Positions 24,648 through 33,400 are shown, counted from the first letter of the stretch. The stretch is 64,000 nucleotides of DNA from Agreia pratensis (GCF_900177685.1 NZ_FXAY01000001.1:682001-746000), one strand, 5' to 3'. Numbers and translations are program-made. Notes: generated from the sequence alone by a model not told the origin.

Positions 24648-25445
24648 CTACCGAGCGGTGAGCAGCACGGGCAACTGCGCCTCGGCGGCCGTGGCCAGAG
24701 CCGATGAGCCATCGGCATTGGCTGTCTCCCCGTCGTCGGAGAGGCCTGCAGCCCAGAACCCAGACGGTGTCGACACGGCCGTGTGCAGATCGAGCACGCC
24801 GACTCCGGCGGCCTGAGCGGCGGATGCGATGGCTGAGTTCAGTGCGTTGGTCTCAGACGCGTCGTCATCGGAGGGAGGAAGCAGCGTGGCTATGGGAATG
24901 CCACCGCGGTCGCGAATCGCCTGCCAGAGCACACCGAGGCTCCTGGCGACGGGGGCCGGCTCGGCCCCATCCGCCACCTCGGTCGAGCCGGCCTGCACCA
25001 CGATGTACCCCTGCAGCGACGGCGATCCCTCGAGAAGCGACCCGAGCTCCTCGACGGTGAGTTGCGTTGTCGCCGCGGTCGGCGCGGGAACCTCTGCACC
25101 GTCGACGGCGTTCGGCACGGCACCGGCTCCGACAGAGAGAGACCACCAGGATCCGCCCGTGCTCACCGCTCCGTCGTGGAGCAACGAGACGGCGACCGGG
25201 ATGACCGGGGTCGGCGTCGGGGTCGGGGTGCTGCTGGGCGTCGGCTCGGCACTGGGCTCACTGCTCGCGGGGGCGGTGCGGATCGCGCCGACGGGCGAGG
25301 GGTGGAGGTGAACACCGATCAATGCGGCAGCGGCGAGCCCGAGCGACGCCACGGCGATCACCGCGAGCGCTGCCAGATCGGCCGCCCGCCCGAACGACCA
25401 CGCAGTGCGCCTCGACGTGCGCGAGCCACCGACCCTCTTCACCAT
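24648..25445 (-). CDS. SGNH-hydrolase-like protein with degenerate catalytic residues
   Basis: A 265-aa protein with one N-terminal membrane helix (about 22-46), a Ser/Thr/Pro linker (60-82, TPTPTPTP) and an extracytoplasmic domain. It aligns along its length with the SGNH protein at 40034 (SWW, GYIVVQAG, TLLPPS, GVLDLHT, GLSDDG versus SWW, GYVLVQAG, VLVPPS, AILDVYT, GTSDDG). Every catalytic position differs: the block I serine is Gly92 (HDGA versus SDSH), block III GTND is GSTE (153-156), and the block V His is Thr241 (DGET versus DGKH). Esterase activity is therefore unlikely. It may bind glycan or hold the neighbouring acyltransferase. Confidence 0.75.
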   Translation of the reverse strand: MVKRVGGSRTSRRTAWSFGRAADLAALAVIAVASLGLAAAALIGVHLHPSPVGAIRTAPASSEPSAEPTPSSTPTPTPTPVIPVAVSLLHDGAVSTGGSWWSLSVGAGAVPNAVDGAEVPAPTAATTQLTVEELGSLLEGSPSLQGYIVVQAGSTEVADGAEPAPVARSLGVLWQAIRDRGGIPIATLLPPSDDDASETNALNSAIASAAQAAGVGVLDLHTAVSTPSGFWAAGLSDDGETANADGSSALATAAEAQLPVLLTAR

Positions 25446-25518
25446 GAACTCCCCCGAGCAGATCTGAACGATATGGTACCTGCGCTACTGTGGCGCATCG
25501 GCGGGCGTCGACTCGAGC

Positions 25519-26433
25519 TCATAGCTTGCCGCGCCGATTCAGGATGCCGTGGGTCAGGCCCTTCAGCACGGCTACCCGCTGGTCGCGACTTCGCGACCGA
25601 CCGAGCACCTTGCGAAGCGAGCTGTCGACGAGAAGCCGGATCATGCTGGGATATCTCCGCAGGGGAAGATCGAGGTCCCTCATAAAGAAGATGGCGTTCC
25701 TCGTGAGGTAGTAGTCCCTGGTCGGACTGTTATGCACGTAGCGAACGTTGCCGCTTCTGCTCAACGTGGGCTCGTCGCCGAGCTTGTGGAACATCGTCAC
25801 GTTCGGAGTGATGACGAGGCGGCCTCCCGAGAGCCCGACTCGTAGCCCCCATTCTTGATCGACATGATCGATGAAGTAGTCGCTCCGGAACATGCCGAAT
25901 CTCGCGAAGGCGTCGACATCGATCAATGCCCCAGAACTCACGAGAAAAGCGACCTCTGTCGTTTCGGCGATGACTCCAGGTCGAATCCGGGAGCCGTTCC
26001 AGACCCGCGCGAGCACCTGCCCGGATCGCTCGTCTACGACCTTGGGGCCGATGCCGACCGTGTCGGGCGAGGTGTGCCGTTCGGCTGCGAGATCACGAAG
26101 CATCGTCTCGACGCCGCCATCGGGAAAACTGCTGTCGTCGTCGAGGAAGAGCACGAAGTCGGCGCCGAGTTCGATCGCCCGCCGCACGCCACGGTTCTGC
26201 GCCTCCGCGATACCGATGTTGCCACCCGACGGGATGTACTCGACCCGCTCGCCCAGGTCGGAGAAGTCGGCGTGAGAACTGTCGTCGAACGCGTCGCTGT
26301 TGTCCATGATGAACACCCCGAACAGCTGAGGTGCGAGCCGAGCAGCCGTGCGGCGAAGCACGTCGTAGGGCGTGTTGTAGGCGACGAGAACGCCCACGAC
26401 TCTGTCACCGGGCGAGGGTCTCTGCGTGCTCAT
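25519..26433 (-). CDS. GT2 glycosyltransferase, rhamnosyltransferase-like
   Basis: A 304-aa GT-A enzyme. Features are VVGVLVAYNTPYDVLRRT, FIMDNSDAFDD, the donor-site GGNIGIAEAQNRGVRRA, the D-x-D-like metal site FVLFLDDDSSFPDGG, SSGALIDVDAFARFG and DYFIDHVDQEWGLR. This pattern is that of RfbF/RfbN-type rhamnosyltransferases, which fits the dTDP-rhamnose gene at 4.4 kb, but the donor is inferred. It overlaps the flippase gene by 29 nt, so they are co-transcribed. Confidence 0.88.
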   Translation of the reverse strand: MSTQRPSPGDRVVGVLVAYNTPYDVLRRTAARLAPQLFGVFIMDNSDAFDDSSHADFSDLGERVEYIPSGGNIGIAEAQNRGVRRAIELGADFVLFLDDDSSFPDGGVETMLRDLAAERHTSPDTVGIGPKVVDERSGQVLARVWNGSRIRPGVIAETTEVAFLVSSGALIDVDAFARFGMFRSDYFIDHVDQEWGLRVGLSGGRLVITPNVTMFHKLGDEPTLSRSGNVRYVHNSPTRDYYLTRNAIFFMRDLDLPLRRYPSMIRLLVDSSLRKVLGRSRSRDQRVAVLKGLTHGILNRRGKL

Positions 26434-27640
26434 GTGCCACCGCCTTTCGAAGCGCGAAGATCTGGTAGACGACGACGATGGTCTCTGAGATCGCCAACGA
26501 GATCGCCGCGCCGGTCGAGCCTGAGGTGATGACGAGGATGAAGAGCAGGGGTGTTCCCACGGCGGCTCCGTACAGGGCGCTCACGGCGACTGATCGATCC
26601 CGTCCTAGTGCGAGCAAGCAGGCCATGCCCACCACCCGCGAGATCGTCGACGTCGCCACCGCGACACCGAGTGGAATGGTGAGTTCCCACGGAAGTTCGA
26701 CCGCGCCCCCCGACAGCAGGTCTCCCACGAACGGCCCGCCGACGGCCACCGCGAGTCCCACGGGAATCGCCAGAACATAGGATGCCCGCGTGGCCATCCG
26801 GATCCGCCATTCTCGGGGTCTCTCCGAGGTCGACTTGGGAACCCAGCCCTGCGCCCACTGGAAAATGGGGGTTGCTGCCATCAGAGCGAGTCTCATGAGT
26901 CTCTCTCCGAGGGCATAGACCGGCACGCTGGCCGGAGCGATCGCAGCGATCACGAGAGTGGGAAGAGAGGCGAAGCTCGTCGCCGTGACGACCGTGATTC
27001 CGGCGTACATCTGGCTCTTCACGCCCCTGAATGCCTCGGCGACGCCCCACGACTCGCGGTCGACCGCGGGCCCGCGACCGATGACGACGATGGTCGCCAC
27101 AGCGCTGGAGAGGATGCCGCCGGCGAGCTGAATCCAGAGAAAGATGTACACGTCTTGCCAGACAAAGAGCGAGCCGACGCCGACGACGCTGCCTATCCAA
27201 CGAGGAAGCCCATCCCAGATGAAGAGTTTGCGAGGCTGCCCTTCGCCCACGAAGTACCACCCCATGCCCAGACCGCCCAGTGTCACAGTCACCGACGCGA
27301 TAACGGATGCCAGCGGAAGAGTCGGAGCGAGCGAGAACGCGACAACCGCTGACGCGATCACGATGATCGGCGCGACGAGCAAGCGCGCAATGAGCGAGTT
27401 GATCGCGATCACGCGACGCCCGACATCTGATGCTCTCGCCACCAGGCTGGGACCGTTGTATCCCCAGCCCAATGCCACGAAGATCGTGGCGATGCTTCCC
27501 ACCGCCTGGCCGACCGCGATGGCGCCCCATTCGTCGGCCCCGACCACGTAGATCGTCGCGGGCACCACGAGAAGTCCGATCGCCGAATTCGCGATCATGA
27601 TCGCCGAGTACCACGACAGGTGGCCGAGCACTCGCCTCAT
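26405..27640 (-). CDS. Polysaccharide flippase (Wzx/RfbX-like)
   Basis: A 411-aa integral membrane protein with about twelve hydrophobic segments in paired clusters. The N-terminus (SWYSAIMIANSAIGLLVVPA, TIYVVGADEWGAIAVGQAVG, WGYNGPSLVARASD) is typical of O-antigen/teichoic-acid flippases of the MATE/MOP superfamily. It should move the undecaprenyl-linked repeat unit across the membrane. It is the first gene of the reverse flippase-GT2 pair. A 160-bp gap separates it from the divergent polymerase gene and probably holds both promoters. Confidence 0.88.
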   Translation of the reverse strand: MRRVLGHLSWYSAIMIANSAIGLLVVPATIYVVGADEWGAIAVGQAVGSIATIFVALGWGYNGPSLVARASDVGRRVIAINSLIARLLVAPIIVIASAVVAFSLAPTLPLASVIASVTVTLGGLGMGWYFVGEGQPRKLFIWDGLPRWIGSVVGVGSLFVWQDVYIFLWIQLAGGILSSAVATIVVIGRGPAVDRESWGVAEAFRGVKSQMYAGITVVTATSFASLPTLVIAAIAPASVPVYALGERLMRLALMAATPIFQWAQGWVPKSTSERPREWRIRMATRASYVLAIPVGLAVAVGGPFVGDLLSGGAVELPWELTIPLGVAVATSTISRVVGMACLLALGRDRSVAVSALYGAAVGTPLLFILVITSGSTGAAISLAISETIVVVYQIFALRKAVAHEHAETLAR

Positions 27641-27800
27641 ATCTCACTCCCCCAAGTTGGATAATTCGTCGTCTCGCTGCGGCACCGCTTCGATCGTGCA
27701 GTCTTGCCGCACCGGGCCGGCACAGACGCATGATCCGTGCACGACAAATGGCGCTGTGCTCAGCTTAGATCAGTGCATTGCGACACCTAAGATGTGACCC

Positions 27801-29117
27801 GTGGGGGAAAACGTACTGGGGGTACTCGTCGCCGTGGCACTGTTGGCGTCGGCCGCCGTTCTCGTGCTCACTCATCGGGCTCGACGCGACGTGTTGGCCT
27901 TCGTTGTCGGCGTGAGCGCAGGGCTCTTCGGAGTGCAGGTTCTGCAGGTTCACGTGTTCACGATTGTCGTCGTCGTGTGGGCTGTGCTGTCTCGCAGAGA
28001 CGGAAAGTCTCTCGTGGCGCGCGAGGCCGTGGTTCTGGTGGGCGCCGCAGCGCTGCTCGCGTCGACCGCGTTGTTCGGCGAGCTGGTGAACAACCCCCCT
28101 CTCGGGCTGCAGCTGCTTGCCTTGGCAGTGTCGGGGGCCATCATCATCGTCTCCGCGAGCGCCACCGACATCCGCACCATGCTCTACGGTTTGCTGACCG
28201 TGACGTCGTTCAGTGCCCTGTTCGGTCTGCTGCAAGTGGCAGGCATCATCCCGAGCGATGTGTGGCACCTGAGCATCTCAGCGCTCGGTCGACCCACCGG
28301 CATCTACCCCGAGCCAGACTGGCTGGGCATGTACTCCGGCGTCGGTCTTGTTCTTGCCTGGCGTCTCGATCTTCGGCGGTGGCTCCGGGTCGTTCTTATA
28401 GCCGTGACCTTCAGCGGTCTGGTGCTCGCTTTTGCTCGAGCAGGATGGGTTGCCACGGCTGGATCGGTGGCTCTGGCTGCGGCCGTCGCGCTCGTCGTTC
28501 GATCTCGATCGGCTCGCCGGGGTGCGACACCGGATGCCGCGCCTGCGACACGAAATCGATCTGGCCGAATCGCGGGTGTCGTCGTCACGGTCGTTCTGGG
28601 AGTGATCGCGCTCAATTCCATTCCGGCGCTGCACGACAACCTCATCACCAGGCTCTCTCGAACTCTCACCGTCGCGTCAGACGATGTCTCGGCCCAGGCG
28701 CGTGTGCAGCAGAACGACGGACTGCTCTATCTTGCAGATTCAGCTCCCTGGTACGGCTGGGGCATCAGCAGCAGCGGCAGGGTGGGGGTCTCCGGTCGGC
28801 TAAACTTCGGGGCATCCGACAACAACGTCGGCTCTAACTGGATTCTCTCCATGTGGGTCGACGGCGCCTGGCTCTCGCTTCCCCTGATCGCGGTTCTTCT
28901 CTTCGCCTGCGCCGCCGCGGTGCGCACTATCCAGGGCCAACTGCTCGTGCTGGTTCTTCTGAACAGCTTCTTCTCCAACGCCACCTATCAGCCGATCACG
29001 TGGTTCTTGGCCGCCCTCTGCCTGGTGAGCCTCAGACACCGGCGCGAAGCAACCGTCGACGTGACGATCTCCTCGAAGGAGAAGAGGCCACGACGCCCGC
29101 TCTCCCCTGTCACATGA
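27801..29117 (+). CDS. O-antigen ligase / polymerase-like membrane protein (Wzy/WaaL family)
   Basis: A 438-aa protein from GTG 27801 with about ten to twelve membrane segments. The large extracytoplasmic loop and flanking motif GRPTGIYPEPDWLGMYSGVG, and later WYGWGISSSGRVG, fit the O-antigen ligase/polymerase family. Within a locus that has an initiating transferase, flippase and co-polymerase, Wzy-type polymerisation is the most likely job. Its 3' end overlaps a CPBP protease gene by 4 nt (ATGA). Confidence 0.85.
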   Translation: MGENVLGVLVAVALLASAAVLVLTHRARRDVLAFVVGVSAGLFGVQVLQVHVFTIVVVVWAVLSRRDGKSLVAREAVVLVGAAALLASTALFGELVNNPPLGLQLLALAVSGAIIIVSASATDIRTMLYGLLTVTSFSALFGLLQVAGIIPSDVWHLSISALGRPTGIYPEPDWLGMYSGVGLVLAWRLDLRRWLRVVLIAVTFSGLVLAFARAGWVATAGSVALAAAVALVVRSRSARRGATPDAAPATRNRSGRIAGVVVTVVLGVIALNSIPALHDNLITRLSRTLTVASDDVSAQARVQQNDGLLYLADSAPWYGWGISSSGRVGVSGRLNFGASDNNVGSNWILSMWVDGAWLSLPLIAVLLFACAAAVRTIQGQLLVLVLLNSFFSNATYQPITWFLAALCLVSLRHRREATVDVTISSKEKRPRRPLSPVT

Positions 29118-29836
29118 CAGACCTCGGCAAGCGTCACGCCACCGGCACACAACAACTGAGCGCTTCAGTCGTTGCTCTTGCTATCGCGCTGGTCTCGATG
29201 CTGGCGCTCGTCTCCTGGCTGCGAACCGGTCCGCTATTTGACCCGCACGTGGTTCTCGTTGCGAGCTACCTCGTCGTCTGGCTGCCTTTTCTCGCCGCGG
29301 TCGCGTTCATCTGCTTCGTTCGCGGCACCGGGTCGCTTGCCCATGATGTCGGCCTGCGCATCACGCTTCTCGACGTGGTCGTCGGCGTGGGCGCCGGCCT
29401 CCTTGCTCGCGCGGCGGTCGGCATCGTCGAGATCGCTGTCACAGGCCGCATGATCGGGCTCGGAGTGACGTTCGGCGAGACCTACTACGACGTGTGGTGG
29501 CTGTTCGGAACGATCCTCGCGCCCGTGCTGATTGCGCCCTTCGTGGAAGAGATCTTCTTTCGCGGGCTCCTGCAGCGCGCAGTGCTGCGGGTGAGTTCGG
29601 CCCGGTTGTCGCCCCGAGTCGCGGCTTCGGTATCGATGATCGCGAGCGCGGCTCTTTTCGCCCTGCTGCACCTCACCCAGGCAGCGAGCCCCACAGGGGC
29701 CCTCGTGCTCGGACTATCGAGCCTGATTCTGGGGCTGACAGCAGCACTTATCGCTGGTCTCACCGGCCGCATCGGAGGCGCCATCGCCGCCCACGTGGTG
29801 TTCAACGGTTCGCTCGTGCTGACGTCGTTCATGTAG
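29114..29836 (+). CDS. CPBP-family intramembrane metalloprotease
   Basis: A 240-aa membrane protein from ATG 29114. The CAAX/CPBP (Abi) motifs are present: EEIFFRGLLQR (motif 1, EE-x3-R), ALFALLHLTQA (motif 2, F-x3-H) and HVVFNGS (motif 3, H-x3-N). About six hydrophobic segments surround them. Known relatives cleave membrane substrates or process prenylated proteins; bacterial roles vary. Translational overlap with the polymerase gene suggests a linked role in the surface polysaccharide pathway. Confidence 0.87.
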   Translation: MTDLGKRHATGTQQLSASVVALAIALVSMLALVSWLRTGPLFDPHVVLVASYLVVWLPFLAAVAFICFVRGTGSLAHDVGLRITLLDVVVGVGAGLLARAAVGIVEIAVTGRMIGLGVTFGETYYDVWWLFGTILAPVLIAPFVEEIFFRGLLQRAVLRVSSARLSPRVAASVSMIASAALFALLHLTQAASPTGALVLGLSSLILGLTAALIAGLTGRIGGAIAAHVVFNGSLVLTSFM

Positions 29837-29881
29837 TTCCCGCTCGATTCGTCGCCGGCTCCCCTCGGTGCCCGTTGAACC

Positions 29882-29906
29882 TCCTCATTCAGGAGGAGCG
29901 CGAGTG
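29882..29906. repeat. Short hairpin resembling one end of the palindromic element
   Basis: CTCCTCATTCAGGAGGAGCG forms a small hairpin (CTCCT/AGGAG) and matches only the first 20 or so bases of copies A and B. It could serve as a terminator for the CPBP gene. Membership of the repeat family is weak. Confidence 0.3.
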
Positions 29907-29985
29907 GTGACTCGGTAAAGAGTTGATGGCGAATTCGGGGCTCTCACCGATGGGACGAAGGCGGCACAATCATTGCCGCACGGCT

Positions 29986-32112
29986 TCACTCAGGGGCAGC
30001 GGGCGATGTCGCCGCGACGATGTCGCGGACAAGATAAGGAGCCAGCGTCTTGCTGTAGGTGGCGGTTATGTGCGAGATATCGTCGCGGTACACCAACACA
30101 TTGCCAATGACTTCTGGACACGTTTCCTGACAGAAGTACTGTTGGGTCGACACGAGGGCCGCGTTCTGCACCAGAGGCACGGCCATCGCGGCACCATCCT
30201 GGACTCTGTACCCCTTCTCGGTCGAGATAGAGCAGTCGTCTGTCGCAACGAAGTTGACACGGGTTACGCAAGCCACAGCCTCGCCAGCGCTGATCGGCAC
30301 ATCCTCAATGACCACGATTTTCGAACCCGCTGTCGCTACAGGCGTCCATGTGTCGGCGAATGACTGCGCTAGAGCGTCTTTGTCGGTATTGCCGCTGCCT
30401 CGGTACGCCGAAGTGATGACGATGTCGTACGGCTGCTCAAGAAGAGCTTTCTCGATATCTGGCATTGCTTCGCAGCTTCCGCTGATCCAGATACAGGCTG
30501 CGCCGACATAGGTGTCGAGAGCCCACCCCTGGCCGGACGCCTCCTGGGACAATCCGGGGATCAGAGAGGCCGCATGGCTGTCACCAACGATTGCAACTCT
30601 GACGTCTGAATCGACGTCTCCGTAGTGACATACCTTCATCGCTTGGTCCTCATTGGGAAAGCATGCGTACGAGTTTCCAGTGTCCTCCGCGACGTCCGCC
30701 GGTAAAGGCGCCAGTTGTGAGCCAACGACCACCGGAGTGCAGCTCGCAGCAGGATCCAACGTGGCGGCTCCGAGGCACAGGGGCAACGACGCTGCCGGCT
30801 CCGCGGCGGCATCCGGATCGTACGCCGAGAGCAGCTCCGCCGTGTCGATCCTCGGGACTGAGACGGGTTGTCTTTGGAACGCAACGACGACCAGAAGTAT
30901 CGATACGGTGGCGAGGACGGCCAGCCACCCCGTCGCGAGCTTCCGATCTACCGGCCGTCTCGGCGCCTTCGGTGTTCCTGCGCCATCCAGCCATCGAGAC
31001 TTTCTAACAGGATCCTCAATCAGGTGATAACTCACCACGGAAAGAGCCCCTGTCAGAGCCAACGCGACGACATAATACTCGAGGCTGCTTCCCGGCATCA
31101 AGGTCAACAGCATGATGAGAATCGGGAAGTGCCACAGATACAGCGAGTAAGAGATGTCTCCGATGTAATTGGTCGCGCGATTCATGATCGGCCACAGAAA
31201 ACGCTGAGTCCCTCCCGTTCCTGCAGCTATCACCAGTGCCGTCGCCAGAACCGGAAGGGCCGCCCATGGAGCAGGAAAGGCGTCTGTATCCGAGACGACG
31301 AACACGGCCGCCATAACACCGGCAAGACCAATCCATCCCAGCGCAGGACGCAGCCACGCTGGTATCCGAGCAAGATGACCCGCTGTCAATGCGACGATGG
31401 CACCGATACCGAGCTCCCATGCCCGAGAAAATGTCGAAAAATAGGCCCAAGTCGGATTGTTAATGGTCTCGAAGATCGCCCATGTGAACGAAGCAAGCGA
31501 GATGGCGACAACCGTCAAGCCCACCGCAACCCTCGCCGTCTTTTCGCTCGCCCGTCCTCGACGTGCCACGGCCCAGAAGATCAGAAGCATGAGCCACGGC
31601 CATACGAAGTAGAACTGTTCCTCAACAGCGAGTGACCAATAGTGCTGTAGCGGGGAGATGGGGCCCCCGAGTTGGAAGTAATCGGTTCCGGCAGCAGCGA
31701 AGTGCCAATTCGCTGCGAAGAATGTGGCCCAGATACCGTCGCCGATTGTTTCCAGCAGACGCGACTTCCCGAAAAGGATTGAAGCCGCGAATATAGTCAC
31801 CACTACGACGGCGACCGCAGCGGGCATGATGCGTTTGATACGTCGACGGTAGAAGCCGATAAAGGAAATCGAGCCCGTACGCTGATGCTCCCGCAGCAAG
31901 AGACCAGTGATCAGAAAGCCAGAGATCACGAAGAAGACATCGACTCCGACGAACCCCCCTGCGGGCCAGCCCAGTAGGTGGTCCAGGATCACCGCGACGA
32001 CGGCTAGTGCGCGTAGTCCCTGAATGTCAGCTCGGGGGGGGGGGGGAGAGGCCGCCTTGACTCCCGCAGGCTCAGCCCGCGCTGTCTTGGCGTACTTGCG
32101 CGTTCTTGTCAT
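29986..32112 (-). CDS. Acyltransferase family 3 fused to SGNH hydrolase (O-acyltransferase, OafA-like)
   Basis: A 708-aa protein. Residues about 28-380 form the multi-spanning AT3 domain (DIQGLRALAVVAVILDHLLG with conserved R and H, VDVFFVISGFLITGLLLREH, YWSLAVEEQFYFVWPW, YSLYLWHFPILI). The C-terminal extracytoplasmic SGNH domain has GDSHAASLIPGL (catalytic Ser) and DDISHIT (D-x-x-H). Such fusions O-acetylate surface polysaccharides. ATG 32112 is preceded by GGTGGGGG. Thirteen consecutive C on the coding strand occupy codons 22-27 (Ser-Pro-Pro-Pro-Pro-Arg); the frame is intact here, but a one-base change would truncate the protein. Codon use looks less GC-rich than in neighbouring genes, hinting at transfer. 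Confidence 0.92.
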   Translation of the reverse strand: MTRTRKYAKTARAEPAGVKAASPPPPRADIQGLRALAVVAVILDHLLGWPAGGFVGVDVFFVISGFLITGLLLREHQRTGSISFIGFYRRRIKRIMPAAVAVVVVTIFAASILFGKSRLLETIGDGIWATFFAANWHFAAAGTDYFQLGGPISPLQHYWSLAVEEQFYFVWPWLMLLIFWAVARRGRASEKTARVAVGLTVVAISLASFTWAIFETINNPTWAYFSTFSRAWELGIGAIVALTAGHLARIPAWLRPALGWIGLAGVMAAVFVVSDTDAFPAPWAALPVLATALVIAAGTGGTQRFLWPIMNRATNYIGDISYSLYLWHFPILIMLLTLMPGSSLEYYVVALALTGALSVVSYHLIEDPVRKSRWLDGAGTPKAPRRPVDRKLATGWLAVLATVSILLVVVAFQRQPVSVPRIDTAELLSAYDPDAAAEPAASLPLCLGAATLDPAASCTPVVVGSQLAPLPADVAEDTGNSYACFPNEDQAMKVCHYGDVDSDVRVAIVGDSHAASLIPGLSQEASGQGWALDTYVGAACIWISGSCEAMPDIEKALLEQPYDIVITSAYRGSGNTDKDALAQSFADTWTPVATAGSKIVVIEDVPISAGEAVACVTRVNFVATDDCSISTEKGYRVQDGAAMAVPLVQNAALVSTQQYFCQETCPEVIGNVLVYRDDISHITATYSKTLAPYLVRDIVAATSPAAPE
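32034..32046. repeat. 13-bp poly-G (poly-C on the coding strand) tract in the acyltransferase gene
   Basis: An uninterrupted run of 13 G lies about 66-79 nt after the acyltransferase start codon. Homopolymers of this length are prone to slipped-strand mispairing. It is by far the longest homopolymer I saw in the window. Confidence 0.9.
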
Positions 32113-32340
32113 CGTTCCCCCACCGATAGATGCCCCAGCGCGATCTTATCGGTCCACAGATCAGCCCTGACACGCCGTCAAGAGCGAACTTTTACTATTG
32201 GCCGCAGTCTGCTTAGCGAGACCAGAGATGCTCCTGCGGGTCTCGGTCGTCCGGCCGCTTCCTGCCCCGTCCCGCAGGCGCGGTCAGCCTTCGTACGTAG
32301 CGCAACGGATCGCTAAGTGCTGGGCAGCGTAACTTGCTAT

Positions 32341-33177
32341 TCATGAGTGGAGCGCGGCGAGGCCACGGCGGGTACCTCGGGCCATGGCTTCAAGCTTTGC
32401 CCGTCTCCCCCGCTCAAAGGCCGCAATGACTGCGGCGCGTTTGGCCAACACCATCAGCGCTCCCAGCAAGCCTGTGGGCAGGTCCGGAAACCTGCGTGTG
32501 CCGCGGGGATGCTTTCGGACGTAGACCAGCATGTCGCGCGCGATATAGAACATTCGGAACGCTGAATGGTTCCACACCCTGATGCCACCTCGCATCATGC
32601 TCTGGCCGACCTCGTGCATCAAGAGGGCGTGAGGGACTACGCGCACGGTTCTACCCGCATCGGCAAGTCGACCGCAGAAGTCGAAGTCGACATAGTCGAT
32701 AAACAGGTCCTCATCGAAGCCGCCAGCCTCTCTCCACGCTGCGACGGAAACCAGAGAGCCCGACGTAATCCAGTGAGGAACGTCACGAACCGTTGGATCG
32801 CCTGGAGGGCCGATTTCCTTCGTCAAGTTCCGGTCGATGTATCGCGGCACGGCTTCTCCGACCGTGCCGACAAGGTGTTCGCTGAGCGCAGCCACCATGC
32901 CGTATGCGGGAACGGAGTCCTGGTCCAGCAGAAGTACCGCGTCCGCGCCCACGTTCTCAGCCCACCGCATGATCTGGTTCAGGGCCGCGGATACCCCGCG
33001 GTTCTTCGAGTTCCTCTGGAAGTCTGCCGACGCAGCGATTTCGGCGATGCCATCCGAGTTACTGGAGGCGTTGTCCAAGACGAGCAGTGCCTCAACCTGC
33101 GGTCGAACCGCAGTCATCGCTTCCGTCAGTCGCGCGAGATCTGGTTCGTAGGTCACTATTCCGGCAACTATGCGCAT
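32341..33177 (-). CDS. GT2 glycosyltransferase, rhamnosyltransferase-like
   Basis: A 278-aa GT-A enzyme: IVAGIVTYEPDLARLTEAM, LLVLDNASSNSDGI, NSKNRGVSAALNQIMRWA, metal site LLLDQDSVPAYGM, WITSGSLVSVAAWREAGGFD and FIDYVDFDFCGRL. It is similar in architecture to the GT2 gene at 25519 but not closely related. Its ATG is at 33177. A 228-bp stretch (32113-32340) separates it from the acyltransferase; I see no gene there, only somewhat AT-richer sequence. Confidence 0.88.
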   Translation of the reverse strand: MRIVAGIVTYEPDLARLTEAMTAVRPQVEALLVLDNASSNSDGIAEIAASADFQRNSKNRGVSAALNQIMRWAENVGADAVLLLDQDSVPAYGMVAALSEHLVGTVGEAVPRYIDRNLTKEIGPPGDPTVRDVPHWITSGSLVSVAAWREAGGFDEDLFIDYVDFDFCGRLADAGRTVRVVPHALLMHEVGQSMMRGGIRVWNHSAFRMFYIARDMLVYVRKHPRGTRRFPDLPTGLLGALMVLAKRAAVIAAFERGRRAKLEAMARGTRRGLAALHS

Positions 33178-33223
33178 GAGCTGATGCTATCGACCGGGCA
33201 TGACTCGACTCCCATCGTTTGGC

Positions 33224-33400
33224 GGTGGTCTCGATACGGCCGCGGGCGGCCTACTCGACCAACGCGAGGGTGCGCCGCCTCGGGCGGCCTACTCGACCAA
33301 CGCGAGGGTGCGCCGCCTCGGGCGGCCTACTCGACCAACGCGGGGCGCGCGGCCTCGGGCGGCCTACTCGAGCGACTGAGGGTGCGCCGCCGCACGTGCT
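33224..33400. repeat. Tandem 38-bp repeats of the GGTCTCGATACGG...CTACTCGACCAACGC element
   Basis: After one full GGTGGTCTCGATACGGCCGC end, the segment CTACTCGACC-AACGCGAGGGTGCGCCGCCTCGGGCGGC repeats with a 37-38-bp period at 33251, 33289, 33327 and 33364. The last unit is degenerate. This occupies most of the 447-bp gap before the ABC-F gene. Confidence 0.85.

Noticed and set aside
24648-25445. Calling this gene an SGNH esterase or acetylxylan esterase
   Set aside because: The nucleophile, oxyanion and His positions are all missing, so an enzymatic call would be misleading.
33224-33400. CRISPR array
   Set aside because: The 38-bp units are contiguous tandem repeats with no unique spacers, and no cas genes are nearby.
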